Part shown: positions 32,301-44,323 of the stretch, piece by piece | Layout of the letters: the number at the start of each line of letters is the position of its first letter | Numbering within the stretch: position 1 is the stretch's first letter | NCBI GenBank assembly: GCA_021432635.1 | Contig: MU270066.1 | Span: 1 to 64,000, forward strand | DNA: 64,000 nt | Reading direction: 5' to 3' | Source: Thozetella sp. PMI_491 | Lineage: Eukaryota; Ascomycota; Sordariomycetes; Chaetosphaeriales; Chaetosphaeriaceae | The notes under the pieces: generated by a model | The model's input: the letters and a program-made list of their open reading frames with translations, nothing else | Databases searched by the model: none | What the model was told of the DNA's origin: nothing | Position numbers and translations under genes: made by a program

Positions 32301-33142
32301 CGCGATCGCAGTTTCTGAAATTTCTCATGGAAATTGACGTTTACAGGTCCTCTGCATTGGATGTGATACGTGAGACAGCAACCGGCAACCTCTGCATGCT
32401 GCTTGTCGAGTCCGAAGATCCTGGCGAATGTCGTATCCCTAAAGAGATCAACATACCCTTCAAAGTTTTCAACGAGGAACATTGGGGCTTTTGTAAGAGT
32501 CAGCACCATGTTTCCCTCGTTGGAGTGCACCAGCTCGTAGATGCTCTGGATAGGGATGCGGATGCGCATCTGCATCGGCTTCAAGAGTCGGAAGACCAAG
32601 GATCGCTTGTTGACCTTCGTGGTGCCCCAAACGGGCGACTCCCACTCGCTGATGAACGCCAATTGTCCATGGGGGAAGGCGTAATGTCCGCAGCTGATAT
32701 GCACCACGTTGTAGAAGTCAATGGGCGCATGTTTGTCAATATTTTCTTCGAGGGACGCGTGCTTGGCGTTATTTTTTTCAGCTTTGCGCTTGTCATTTTC
32801 GTGCTGGAGAGCGCGAATGACATATTCATCTGGCTTTTTGTTACTTTTCCGGCAGAAAACTGGACGGCCCATCAGGGTAAGTCGAGATATGGTTCGCGGC
32901 TGGCTCTTGGCATTCGATGACCGCTGAGGGCGCTTAAGGTCAGGCAACTCGCCGTGGCGATCGAGGAACTTCATCCCATCCGGTGCCTCCAGAAAGGTGA
33001 CGAAGCCAAAAGTTTTCTTGCGGGGCTTGTCGCAAGACCAGGATTTGGCCTGAATGGATAACTCGGCCATAACTGGCTGGAGGAGACGATGCAGGACTTC
33101 GTCGCCTCCGTCCGGCCGCAGGTTGCCTAGGAACACTTCCAT
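29333..33142 (-). CDS. Cellular RNA-dependent RNA polymerase (RNA silencing)
   Basis: Three minus-strand exons, 33142-30213, 30157-29840 and 29771-29333, encode 1228 residues with good splice sites and matching phases. The catalytic loop is SGGDLDGD (D862, D864, D866), the DbDGD signature of eukaryotic silencing RdRPs, at 30545-30559 on the DNA. Upstream blocks typical of the family include FLGFSHSSLRARSVWF, GDFTGIRCPARKAARIGQAFS and the GKFIALRASM region. The first 110 residues begin MEVFLGNLRP and contain GFVTFLEAPDG, which resembles an RRM fold. These enzymes turn single-stranded RNA into double-stranded RNA for Dicer. Length and the N-terminal domain suggest the Rdp1/RRP-3 type rather than the larger QDE-1 or SAD-1 types, but I cannot place it firmly without a tree. 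Confidence 0.92.
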
Positions 33143-34902
33143 CTGGATCAGAGTCCTTGTCGCATAGAACGGAGGCCTGCTATCAGAGATGAGGTGAGTG
33201 GTTTTGGTTATAGATTCATGAGCGGCGATGGTGGTACAGTGAAAGAAGTCGTCAAGTGGTTCGAGTTGGAGGGGGATCTGTTAGCAGAGCAAAGTACACT
33301 GGATGTGAAAGAATAAGAGGATGTACAAGAGTGCTTAGTGCTGGAAGGCAATAAAAAATTACCGGATTCTACGTAAGGCAGGGAGCACAGCTTTTTGGCG
33401 GCTCACAACCAAGAAGAGACACCGCTCGTCTCTACTCGGCCAGCCTGTCTTTTCATCCATATGGGCGATGGCCTCCACACGATGACAAGCCGGCAGTCAA
33501 TACCTGCCTATCCTCTGTGACTACAACGAATGAATACGATGTTATCTCGGGCCGTTGCATGCACAAGTTAGGCAGGAGTGACACAAACATTAGCTAAAAT
33601 ATTTCGATTTGTGGGCACGGCCTAGCAAACAAGTCCGTCGAGGCTCTCTGCATTAAGCCTCTCAGGCTCTTGGAAACAGCTGCAAAGTAGGCAGTGATGG
33701 GTGTCTACGAACTACTTGTCCTTTTCATGAATAATATCGCATCTATCAGGTACAGTTGGGGATGATGGTAGGCAAAGGACCTGTGGAAGACGTCTCTAGA
33801 AACCATGAAGGAAGGGGCTATGGCAGGGCAAAAGAATCTACACATTCAACATGCAGCTTTGAGACATACAAGGTTTAGCTGTCGAGATGCGTACTCGTAC
33901 GACCCGACATGATGGGCTTAGGCAAGCAGGGGGTCTATGCCGGATCGAAACATTGAGCAACGCCAGTCCCAGGCAGTGCCATCCCTGTCCTTAGCCAGCC
34001 GGCTGGTGGTTCAGCCTGATTGGATTGAGGGTATCACCGCGTTCGGACGTCGTTTGCTCGGCACTACTTGCCACGATTTCTGCTGCTAGGCGAGCCGAGC
34101 AGGACAACATGACGTGCAGGGAGGCCCAATGAGGAAGCGGAGAAGGTGGTACTGCGCCGGCAGTATGTCCCGGGATGTACCTTCCCTGAGCCACTGCGAA
34201 GGGTCTGTACAGCACCTGACGGCCGCTTCGTCGTGCGGTCCCTTCTCAAATTTCGCTAGGGCGGCTATGGTACTTTACCTGTCCTCTGAAGGCACCGAGG
34301 GCTCTTGTTGCGGCGAGCCTCACCGCCGGTTGCTGGACTAACCCAAGGCAGACCAGCCCGGATATGAAGCCCAGCAATTGCCCCATCCGGCGCCACGAGC
34401 TCTGTTCATCTGTTCAGGGTCATGCTAGCCCGTCTCCCGCGCCAAACGACTATCACACAGGGCCTTGCTTAGCAAGCCATTAGAGCTGCCAGAACTAGTC
34501 CCCTTGACCCCGCACTTTTCCCACAACCCCCCACTTGGCCGATCTCGCCGGTGCAGATTACGCCTCGCCACTGGGTAGACGAGGTGGACCGGGCTTAGAA
34601 GGGACCCAGATTTACTCCCACAAAGAGGACCACCACGGTATGCTGTTCATGGTCGGCCCGCCTGGAGGAGGGACGCGGCTCGCGAGCGCATGAGCTCAGG
34701 CGTTTTGCCTGGGACCCCGCTTGGGCTTGCCCCTCCTGTTTGTTGTATCTGCGACGGGTTTGTGGGCGGCTTCACTTTTTTTGCAAACACTACGCTGCCT
34801 ACTTGGTTGATACCCCTTTCCGCTCGTCATCTTGCTCCTTGTTCTCGAGGAGCCGCAATTGAACCTCTGATACCCCTGACATAGCCCATCGCACTGTTCA
34901 CG
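33143..34902. promoter_or_regulatory. Divergent promoter region
   Basis: The RdRP gene (-) and the methionine-synthase-like gene (+) start at opposite ends of 1.76 kb. No open frame has recognisable content. The right end (34680-34900) is T/C-rich and probably forms the leader of the plus-strand gene. Confidence 0.5.
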
Positions 34903-36166
34903 ATGGCTCCCTTCCGCGCCGAGCACATGGGCTCGCTCCTCCGCCCCCAGAACCTCCTCGATGTCCGCGAGACCATCCGTGAGAAGGGCGTCAGCGCCGA
35001 GGAGGCTGGCCTCTCGGCGATCGAGAAGGAAGCCGTGGGCAACGTCGTGAAGCTCCAGCAGGACCTGGGCTTCAAGGCCGTCACGTCGGGCGAGTATAAC
35101 CGCACCCGCTTCTGGGGCCTGATGTGGGACGAGTTCCAGGGCACCACACGCCTGCAGGATGCCGAGGCCGCCATGTTCCGCCTGTACCACCCGGACGTCG
35201 TGAGCCTGATCGAGAAGGACCGCAAGGTCATGCCCGGTGACTCGGTCATCGCTGGCTCCAAGCTCACCCACAGCACCGCCAAGTCGGAGTCCAACCTGCA
35301 CGAGCTCAAGCTGGTGCAGCAGTTCGTGCCCGAGAGCGAGTGGGGGAACATCAAGCTCACAGTCATCACGCCCGCCTGGTTTCACATGCGCTACAAGCAG
35401 GGCCGCGCTTACACCCCGGAGGCGTACGCAAGCGATGCCGAGTACTTTAAGGACGTCGCCAAGGTGTACCAGGACGAGCTCGCGCTGCTCTACAAGGCTG
35501 GCCTTAGGAATGTTCAGTTCGATGACCCCGGTCTCGCCTGTAAGTAATCGCATCTGGTAGGCCGTGCTCACATGACAGCACTGACAATGAGCGCCAGATT
35601 TCTGCTCCGACAAGTTCCGTGATGGCTGGGCGGCCGACTCGGATAACATTGGCACGGTAGACGACCTACTCGATGCCTACATCGGCCTCTACAACGACAG
35701 CATCAGCAAGCTGCCGGCCGACTTCCACACCGGCGTCCACCTCTGCCGCGGCAACTTCATCGGCGGCCGCCACTTCGCCGAGGGCGGCTATGACATCATC
35801 GCTAAGAAGCTCTTCACCGACCTCAAGGTCAACACCTTCTACCTCGAGTACGACACATCGCGCGCCGGCGGCTTCGAGCCGCTCAAGTTCCTGCCCAAGG
35901 ACAAGAACGTCGTCATCGGCGCCATCAGCACCAAGCTGCCGCAACTGGAGGACAAGGAGGAGATCAAGCAGCGCATCTACAAGGCGGCCGACTTCATCGC
36001 CGAGGGCAGCGGCCAGACCCGCGAGGAGGCCCTCAAGCGCGTCTCCATCAGCCCGCAGTGCGGCTTCAGCACCCACGAGAGCGGATACCCGCTCAGCGAG
36101 GATGACGAGAAGAAGAAGCTGGCGCTCGTGAGGCAGATTGCCGACGAGATCTGGGGCGAGCCGTAA
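34903..36166 (+). CDS. Cobalamin-independent methionine synthase-like zinc protein
   Basis: Two exons, 34903-35539 and 35598-36166, encode 401 residues. The intron has a GTAAGT donor and a CCAG acceptor. The protein corresponds to the catalytic C-terminal barrel of MetE-type enzymes. The four zinc ligands are visible in order: H260 and C262 in HLCRGN, E296 in YLEYD and C366 in SPQCGF. Full MetE is about 760 residues with a second N-terminal barrel, so this is a stand-alone half like bacterial YxjG/YxjH. Those proteins are linked to transfer of a methyl or related group to a thiol. Codons are strongly C/G-ending, suggesting high expression. The true methyl donor is unknown, and I would not call it methionine synthase itself. 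Confidence 0.88.
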
Positions 36167-36673
36167 GTGACTACGAGAAACGGACCGTTTCGCAATTCCA
36201 TAAAAGGCAGGATGGCTGGGAGCGATACAGGATCATTATGCTTGAAGGGGGTGAAGGACTAAAAAGCGTTCCAAGCGTTCAACACGGAATGGTGGTACGG
36301 GGTGGCATGGTCGGCGGCGCTGTTGGATCTCAACTTCCAACCTAGCACATCTCGTGCTGTACACAATGTCTTAAGAAAAGCCCGAGTGGATATGTCGTGC
36401 ATTGTAGCACGCGCGGCTTGGATACCATACGTAACCATGCCGGCTGCGCGTGTGCAGTGCCTGTGTTAGCTCCATGTTCGGAGCGATAAACAACGAAAAG
36501 CAATGCTTGCCATCACATAAGAGGTTCCCGATCCTTCCTCGATGATCCGTGAACCCAGTTTCTCTATGCCTTGGCGCAAACGGTTCCCACCTGTCTAGAT
36601 ACACAGACGCCTTTTCCCATTGCTTATTTGTACCTAAGCAAGTACACGAACACGGCAAGCCGTGTGACTGGCT
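36167..36673. other. Convergent 3' spacer
   Basis: This lies between the 3' ends of the methionine-synthase-like gene and the MYND gene. No gene is seen. Confidence 0.6.
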
Positions 36674-37321
36674 TTATTTCTTAGTAGCCACCGAGATGAA
36701 GTCGACGGCATCCCGAAAGTCCCATCCGGAAATATCCCTATAGAAGCCCGGGTCGACGATGCCTCCAGAAGCGGCGCTCATGGCCATGACCACCACGGGT
36801 CCCTCCCACTGGCGCAGCGTCTTCCCGCCCGTGGCGGCCACAATGGACTTGTTGAGCCGCAGCTCCGGGTGGGCGGCCAGGTCGGCCGGGGCGTCGGGAC
36901 GGTACCAAACCTCGACGAAGCTCTGCATCTGGCGGCCGCCGCGGACGCGGTTGTGCTCGGCGAAAAGGCGCTCCGACTCGGCGCCATCGACGCCGAGGAA
37001 CTTGTCGACCTCGGCGTCCTGGAACGACACGCCCGACTCCTCGTCGGCGTGGCGCCGGCACTTAACCCAGATGAGCTGCGGGCGCTTCGAGTCCGGGTCG
37101 AAGAGCATCCCCCTGGTCATGCGGAGGTCGCGTGTCTGCGGCTCCGGCCGGTTGCCCTCTTTAGCCTCCTCAGCGCCCTCGGCGAACTGGGTGCACACGA
37201 GCTTGTGACACGGCCAGTCGGTGGTCTGGCAGTCTGTGGAGCAGTATGCGATCGACTTGCAGCGCTGGCAGAGCCGTGCGTGGTCAGTGTTGCAGATGGC
37301 ACATTGTGTTGAGGAGGACAT
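36674..37321 (-). CDS. MYND zinc-finger protein
   Basis: A single-exon minus-strand gene of 215 residues. The N-terminus is a complete MYND finger with C7, C10, C18, C21, C27, C31, H39 and C43 (CAIC, CQRC, YCSTDCQ, WPCHKLVC). MYND fingers bind proline-rich peptides rather than DNA. The remaining 165 residues contain a RMTRGMLFDPD block and a WEGPVVVMAMS block that I have seen in fungal MYND proteins of unknown role. No SET domain is present, so a methyltransferase role is not supported. The ATG at 37321 is the only start that includes the first Cys pair. Confidence 0.85.
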   Translation of the reverse strand: MSSSTQCAICNTDHARLCQRCKSIAYCSTDCQTTDWPCHKLVCTQFAEGAEEAKEGNRPEPQTRDLRMTRGMLFDPDSKRPQLIWVKCRRHADEESGVSFQDAEVDKFLGVDGAESERLFAEHNRVRGGRQMQSFVEVWYRPDAPADLAAHPELRLNKSIVAATGGKTLRQWEGPVVVMAMSAASGGIVDPGFYRDISGWDFRDAVDFISVATKK

Positions 37322-38076
37322 GGCGAGAATGGGGACAGCCGTGGGCGTAGTGATGAGCGATGATCTGTAACTAAAATTGGAAAGGGCTCGCGATGAGAAC
37401 CTAAGTCGAGGGCTGAACTTCCTTCGAGATCTATTTATGCATATATATATGTATATATATATCCGCGTACGTGATGTCCTATGGCTGGGCTGTGACCCTG
37501 GATTACGGTAAGGAGGACATTCAAAAAGTCCTAGCTAGGGCAAAGGGGGGCAGTACCCCTCCAAAGTTCTACAGACATGCCCAGCGCCACCCCGCCACCG
37601 CGGCAGTACCTGATTCTTGGCTTACGAACTACAGACCAGACGAAAAGGGGCAAGACACACGAGCCTGATTGTTTACGGCTCTACTTTGGCGAGGCCGCCG
37701 AAAGTCAGCAAGCATCGTCTCGCGTCGTAGCATTGCGAATTATGGCATAGCTTTCATTTATTACGACCTCGGTGGTATAGAAATGTACCCTGACTGCCCT
37801 CTCTTCCTGAACCCTGTGCCAAATAATTGCCCCAGACTCCTGGAAAGTCCGCACTGTAACCCTGTATTCTACAATTTCCCCGTAAAGAAATATGGACACC
37901 GAAGCAAACCAATCTGGTGCGGTCGCTCTGTAGTGGGCGCTCTCCAGCTAATGGGAGACGAGCCATAATGTGTGAGAGAGATCTGGGTAGGCGCGTAAAA
38001 GGAAAAGATGGAGGAAAAGAGCGTCCTGTGCACCCCTCGCCTCTCTCCGTCTCCGACCGTAACTTCCACCCAGGCT
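37322..38076. promoter_or_regulatory. MYND promoter and antiporter 3' region
   Basis: This holds the promoter of the minus-strand MYND gene and the 3' end of the antiporter gene. It includes a TA-rich microsatellite about 120 bases before the MYND start. No extra gene is supported. Confidence 0.5.
37441..37462. repeat. TA-rich microsatellite
   Basis: Five AT units, then GT, then further TA units run for 22 bases in the MYND promoter. It could act as a TATA-like element. Confidence 0.9.
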
Positions 38077-41000
38077 TTAGAAGGCAACCCCAGAGGTGCC
38101 TCTGCCGACCGTCTTAAAGCCGTAACTCACCCACTCGCCGTCCTGGCTCAAGGTATCGAATCTGCTCGCCGCTCCGTTTATCGAGTCGATGTCGACGCCA
38201 AAGCTGCTGAAATAGAAGCCGATAATGACGACCAGATAGCTCAGCAGCAAGATGCTACCCTTGAAGTAATTGCTCTTTCCTTCACCGTACATGTAGCTCA
38301 GCAGGAAGACACACAGAATCACCGTCACCATGTCCCACTGTGGGAACAAGAGACTGAAGGTGTAGTGGTTTAGTTTGGACGCTGGCGCATCAGGCGGGTA
38401 GACGGCCGAGAATAGAACCAACGCGGGGATCTGGAGCAGGCAGACCTGAAGCGCATATGCAGAACCGATCTCCATCGAAAGAGCAATGTTGCCGTTCATT
38501 GCGAACGAGATGGCATTCTATGGGCATGGTTAGAAACTCTGACAAGCAAAACAAGGAACCCAAGGTGGAGGCTTACCAGAAATTCGGTGGTGTTTGGTAC
38601 CAGCGCGAAGAGCGTTATTCCCAGGAACTTCTCATCGATAGCGAAGCCCTCGAGCACAACATCCACTGAGTCAACCAGGATCTCGGCGATGATGGCGTAC
38701 AGAATGGTCGCACCCATGAGAATAACGGAACTCTTAAGCTTGCTCCAGTTCGGCGCATCGTGACCTCCGTGGCCACCGCCATGGCCGCCCCCGGGTGCCT
38801 CTCCGAGATACTCGTGGTCCGGGAATGTCGCGGCGCGGAGAGGAGCGGGCCGGCCGCTCGAACCCGAGCCTTGCGCCTGGGGAGGACCGGCGTTCGTTAT
38901 CTGCGCGGACACGCGCCTCGGCCCACGAACATCTCGGGCCGCGACTGTGGCGGCGGTAGCTGCGATCTCGGCCACTTGCTGGACGAGTTCATTGTTCTCC
39001 GCTTCCGTGAAGCCCGGAATGTGGACGCCCGACCGTGGGCTAGTGGTGTCATAGGCTATAGGCTTCAGTGGGACTTTATGAGGTGTCACTGAGCCGTTGC
39101 CGGGGCCGAGCGATGAGTTCTGGCGGGTGCCTTCCTCTGAAATCGGCGGGGGCAGTCCAACTTGCCGGAGGGATTGCCCAAGGATGCGCTTGTAGAGGTG
39201 TGAATCACGAATGTCGGCCCCGGTCGCGTCACCGATCGAGCCCATCGCAGCGTTGCGGGGGATGGGCTGAGCAAGGACTTGCTCTTCATGCTTCTTCTCT
39301 TCTGCCTCGGCGTTCCAGATGACAGCGGCATGGGTGCGGAGAGTGAACCACAGACCGATGATGTAGGACAGGAAGAGCATGCCGGCGGCCATGTAACAGT
39401 AGGGGCGCACTGCCTCCAAGTAGAACCTGTCGTTGATGGCGGGCGACTGCGAGAAGTAGCATCGCCGGCAGTCACTGGAGCTGCTAGAGTGTCCGTGAGT
39501 GACGCAGTCCTGGCAGTTCAGCTCGTGGGTTCCATAGATTTGATAGAAGAGGGTAGGGCTGAAGGCACCGATGACGGCGAAGAGCAGCATTGTGGATGTC
39601 ACACCGGCCGACTTCGAGTTGAACCTCTGGGTCTTCCGCTTAATAGCGCCGAAACACATGGAGAGGCCCGGAAGGAAGAGAACACCGGCGAAGATGCTGC
39701 CGACGATGCTACCCTCGACCAGCTGGGCCTTGCCCTGCTGCAGAGCGACGCAGTAGAGGAAAACCTCGACGATGGTGGAGAAGAAGGCGTTGATAGCGGC
39801 GCCGACGCCCATGGAGGACTGCGCCGAAATAGAAGCGACAGCCTGGCCGATGAAGTAGGCCAGGGGAATGATGGAAGCAAGTCCCGCCACGAACAAGAAA
39901 GCAGACGAGGTGATAAAGATGTGGAGGTGGAGGAAGCGGTCGAGCACAATCCAGTCCACAATGACGAAAACCACGATGGCCATAAGGTTAATGAGGAAGA
40001 TGTTGGTTCCGTCGATCGTGTATTTCCAGTACTTCAAACCCACGGCCCGGTAAGTACACACCAGGATGGACGAGTGGGGGGCCGCGGGCGCTCTTGCCGA
40101 AGATATATCGGATTCGAACGACAGCGCCAAGGGGTGGCGCCGCAGGTGGTCAACGAGGAGCATCGTGACCTTGCCCATCGGGATCCAGAAGACCAGGAAC
40201 CAGCAGATGGCGGAGACGAGGAACAGCGACGGGGTTAGGAGGAAGTAGAAGAAGGCGAAGAAGATGACGCGACCAATATTCCACTGTCCACGGCCAAAGA
40301 GGCGGCGCTTTAGGCGAGGGAGATCAGTATCGGAGCCACGGCCGCGGCCACGTTCGAGCAGGCTCTCGGTCTCGTCAGGTTCCGAATCGATGCTGCTCCT
40401 GGACCGCCCGACGATGGAGCGGTTGCCGCGGTCGGGGCCGAAGAAGAGGCGTCCGTATTCCAAATCGCCGCTCTGCCACTGCTCGTACTCGCTGATACTC
40501 CGGCCCTCGCCTTGGTCTTCGTCGAGATACGCCTCCTGCTGCTCGAGTCGCACAAACTTGCCGAATGGGTAGAAAAGGTACCCGGCGAGACCCCACAGAA
40601 CTCGTCCGTACTCGCGCCCGCTAGGCGCGGCGGCGAAGAGGAAGCAGACCAAGGCGCCAACAAAGGCGATCAGGGCCATCCACCAGCCGAACGCGAGCGT
40701 CCAGATGAGGTTGAAGAAGACCAGCCAGCGGCTCACGTGGCCGCCGGGTGAGGAGTGAATATCACCCTCCGCGTTCTTCTGGACTGATCGGTCCTTCTTG
40801 TACAGGGCCGGCTTCCACAGTCTGATGCCGAACGGGTGGGTTTCGTTGATGGCCTGCTGGCGATCTTTCAGGGTGAAGCTCTCGGCATCGCTGAGGTCCC
40901 CTTCGTCTTCTTCGTCCACATCCACATCCTGCTGCTCCACCGCTCGCTCTCTGCTCGGTGTCTCGGGCATGATGGTCTCTGTCTCGACGTCGTCGGCAAC

Positions 41001-41632
41001 GTCACCGCGGCTGACTGGTCGCTCGTCGTCGTCGCCGTCGTCGTCGTCCTCGTCATCTCGGGATGACTGCAACCTCGAGAGTGGCGGGGGCGCGAGCGCT
41101 CGTCGGCGGACCGTAGAAGCGTAGCTTTGCTGGCGCACCACGGCATCGGCCTCAACCTCGCTAATGCCGTCGTCGACTGAAAAGATCTCGCCGCGGTGTG
41201 GCGCTTGTGCTGTGGACGAGGGCCTGCGTGCAAGGCCGGGCTTTCTCGGGCGGGTTCGACCTCGATCGGCGGCGGGCATGGGAGACCGAGCGGACGACTG
41301 GCCGGCGCGCGAGTGGGCGCGGTCGTGGGCGGAGCCTCCTTCGTGCTGAGTTTGGCTGCTCAGAATCGGGCTCGTGATGGCGCCTGCAAGGGATAGTTTA
41401 GCCGGACGAACAAAGAGAAGTGGGACAGGGTGCACGTCTCGGGCCTGACCGTTGACGCCAGTGGCATACCATAGTTTCCAGTCTCCGGCCGCCTCCGCAC
41501 TGTGTCTGTCGACTGGAAGCTCTCGGAAAGGCCTTCATCTCTGCCAGCACCGGCATCCAGCCTCAAGGGATACCGAGTATCGGTGGGCGACGGAACTTCG
41601 GACGAGTCGTCCGTCTGGGAGGGAGGATCCAT
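38077..41632 (-). CDS. Vnx1-like vacuolar monovalent cation/H+ antiporter (CaCA superfamily)
   Basis: Three minus-strand exons, 41632-41470, 41383-38577 and 38517-38077, encode 1136 residues. The ATG at 41632 (MDPPSQ) is the first in frame. Residues 1-250 are disordered, Arg/Pro/Ser-rich, with an acidic run (DDEDDDDGDDDE). About a dozen membrane spans follow in two sets. The last set holds PNTTEFLNAISFAMNGN and SMEIGSAYALQVCLLQIP, the CAX-type ion-binding helices in the form seen in yeast Vnx1 rather than the shorter Vcx1. Vnx1 exchanges Na+ or K+ for protons across the vacuolar membrane. A Cys-rich luminal loop (NCQDCVTHG, DCRRCYF) and a long disordered loop near 700-830 separate the two sets. 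Ion preference cannot be read from sequence. Confidence 0.9.
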
Positions 41633-43429
41633 GTTTGCGTGAAGCAATCTCAGCCGTAAACAAAGCCGGTGGATCGCCCGGCGGTATCTTTATATCTTAT
41701 CGGGCGATGTGGCACTCATTCGCCGTCGAGACAGCTGGAATGCTGGGCTAGGCCAGCTATGTACGATCGCAAGTCGATCGATCAGGCTCTCGGTATCTGG
41801 AGAGAGACTTGGGGCATTACTTGACAAATTTGCGAGAGGGGCATCGACTGAAATCAGGGTCACGGCCAGGACGAGGAAGACCGGGTGGGTGGTGTGGTGG
41901 AGTGGGACAGGCAACGGCAGACGCGACAGACGGCAATCGCGGGTCCGCCGCAGAGAAAAACAACGAGGAGATAGAAGACAAGAAAAAAGTCGTCACGATC
42001 CGTCTCACGAACAGGGAGCACTAAGAAAGAATGAAAGACCGCGGCTGCCCGTGAGTCTGCACGGATGGACAAAATTTCGCGCGGATCCGCGTCGGCAGGA
42101 GCTAAATGCGAGGATGACTTTGGTGGAGGGCCGCGAAGCCCCGAGATATGATGTCGTCCTCAGAGTGCAGCTGCGACTGCTTGGGCAGACCAACAGGGAA
42201 GTGGGCCCTGGAAATGCGCAAGGCCCCCCCCTAGTTGGGTTACGGGAACGAGGGCTTGGGGGGGAGGAACCCGGGCAGGGAAGCTACACCGAATCAGTTA
42301 GCATGGATCGCTAATGCCAAAGCGGCACAGGGATGACAGAAGTTGCACGCCAGCGCCACCTGATGACTTATTTACCGGAACGAGGCCAGTATTTTATTTC
42401 TCTCAGACCAAGATCACCGCAAGCACCAGGGCCAGTCTGCCTGTATTCAGGCTGGCCACATCCTGAAAATGCTCTGCAGTGCCTACCTTACCTAGCTACT
42501 TACTAGGCGCGATATACGCTGCAACAGAAGAACCAAGAAATGGTGTGCGCTACCTGTGAATCAAGCAGCTTACCACTGGGGCATGGCCAAGCGTTGTACG
42601 TAGCTGCATGTGCGAGTCCAATGACGATGCTAATTCATAAGCTGCTTCCACCCCTCCACCCCTCCACCCCGGTGATGGCGCGTGACGGCTATTCCCGACA
42701 CCACCGCATGCAATGTACGATTATATGAAGCACGGCACCCGGTCGGCGACAAACGAGCACTTGCCAAATGTCAGAAGGAAGACCGACCGCGGGAGGCACA
42801 GGTAGCACATCCTGCAAACCGACACCACGAGGGGCGTCCGGAGTGGAGCACCCGGGAGCCCTGGTCCCGGGCCCTCTGTAATGTATGCCACCTCGACGAG
42901 GTCGAACTGCCCTGCGATGCTGCTGGATCGGCATGCTCTGATGTCACTTGACTCGGTGTTTGGTGGCCGCCAAACTCTTTGCTCGTAATTAGGCGGCAAA
43001 TGCCCAAGAGGCCAGTTCTAGTTGGATGCACGCTCCCACACTTTCAGGTTGCATTGTTGCGCCCAACGGCCGAAGGAAACTCCCCTCGATATGCTATCTT
43101 AATTGCCTTGGCTTCCAGCTTTACATGTTTTCGGCCTACGGCGAGCTAAAGCACATCCGCGAGCGCCTAGAGCCTCAAACTAGCATTAGCACTAGATACA
43201 TGAGGAACCATTTCATGGACTAGAGGAGCGACGGGCTTTTTGCCTGTAGGTGGCTCCACGTACTTCATGGCGAAACCAACAAATTGGATTGGTCCTCCGT
43301 TGCCCCCATGCGAGACGGGCCAGTCACCAAGAATATCTCGCATCTCCCCACTACACAAGCGCGTGTCCCCATTCTACTACTCGTACGTATAAGTCCCTTG
43401 CCCTAATATTCATAGACCTAGTCCCAGCC

Positions 43430-43708
43430 ATGGACTCGAATTCTTGTCCTCGCCTCAGATCGGACCGGCGGCAGGCACAAGGAGCTCGAGACAGAAATAC
43501 ACGGCCTGCTGGGTCAATAGACTCGTTGAAACCAATGGATGCCGACTTGATCCAGCGTCTTGTTAGACCATTTCTATACCCCTTTGGTAAAAGCCTTGTC
43601 CTCTGCATACTCTTCATTGCCACAGCAATATCAGTTCCCTCTTTTTTCTTGCTTTTCCACGACCATATTCTGCCAGCTTGCGAGTCAACACCAGGGCCGT
43701 TCCTATAA
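43430..43708 (+). CDS. Possible small single-span membrane protein
   Basis: A 92-codon frame starts in a good context (AGCCATGG). It has a basic, polar N-terminal half (RSDRRQAQGARDR) and then one hydrophobic span (SLVLCILFIATAISVPSFFLLF). A longer frame extends upstream to 43250 without an ATG of better context. No homologue comes to mind, and codon use is weaker than in neighbouring genes, so it may be a chance frame. Confidence 0.25.
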   Translation: MDSNSCPRLRSDRRQAQGARDRNTRPAGSIDSLKPMDADLIQRLVRPFLYPFGKSLVLCILFIATAISVPSFFLLFHDHILPACESTPGPFL

Positions 43709-44083
43709 AACTAAACTATTTTGCTTAAGATCGTCAAAATTTGTCTAGATAAACAGCCGTAAGGAGTATGCCTGTGATGAGATCCTTCGATAGCCTGTTG
43801 TTTTTGTCGTTACACAATAGTAGCTCAGTGCTGTTCCCAGAGCCCCAATTGTAACGCAGGTTGCCCACTTTGCTTCCTGGAACGGCTAACGTAGTTCCCC
43901 TTGCCTCGCATCTAATGTGACAAAAAAAAACTTCAGTAACACGAAAAAGATGAAACTACACTAGAAAACCATTTTCAGACAAATTCAACTCGGTAAAGCC
44001 TGTTACTCTCGGACATCAACTTCGGGTTTGGAGATGCGATGGGAAAGTCTGTTTTACGGATTATGTAATACTCGGCTGTCGTC

Positions 44084-44089
44084 CACGTG
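44084..44089. promoter_or_regulatory. CACGTG palindrome upstream of Rpt6
   Basis: CACGTG in the context TCCACGTGA lies 235 bases before the Rpt6 start. It is the core site of Cbf1-like or other bHLH regulators. A single occurrence is weak evidence of function. Confidence 0.3.
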
Positions 44090-44323
44090 ACTGTGGATCA
44101 CTCGGAGCTCCCTGGTCGGAACGGCCGCGTTCGCCTCAGCTGCCTTGGGAGAAACTCACAGAAGCATCATCAAGCATTGCCATCGCCGCGCATCCACCAC
44201 CGTCCGCACACCGCATCGAAGAAAACCACCGGCCAATCCACGCATCCCTTGTCGCCTACTGCCATTCGAAGTCCTCTATTCCGACCCGACATCTTCCCGC
44301 TCTGATTCCCCGAGGCCGTCACA

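Larger units (their letters stand above)
41633..44323. promoter_or_regulatory. Divergent intergenic region
   Basis: About 2.7 kb lie between the antiporter (-) and Rpt6 (+). Frames near 41709-42314 read antisense through the antiporter leader and have no motif. One weak membrane-protein frame lies at 43430. CACGTG sits near the Rpt6 start. CCTCCACC repeats occur at about 42648-42671 and poly-A at 43921. Confidence 0.5.

Noticed and set aside
32249-32920. Plus-strand frame of 223 codons inside the RdRP gene
   Set aside because: It is antisense to conserved RdRP blocks and has no recognisable domain.
34696-35655. Minus-strand frame of 319 codons across the methionine-synthase-like gene
   Set aside because: It is a mirror of the strongly C/G-ending plus-strand exon, shows no domain, and overlaps the intron and zinc-ligand exons of the real gene.
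39279-40238. Plus-strand frame of 319 codons inside the antiporter gene
   Set aside because: It is antisense to conserved membrane spans of the Vnx1-like gene; its composition is rich in E, D, G and H, as expected for a shadow frame.
41709-42314. Plus-strand frame of 201 codons upstream of the antiporter
   Set aside because: It starts antisense to the antiporter leader, is dominated by R, G and E low-complexity sequence, and lacks splice or motif support.
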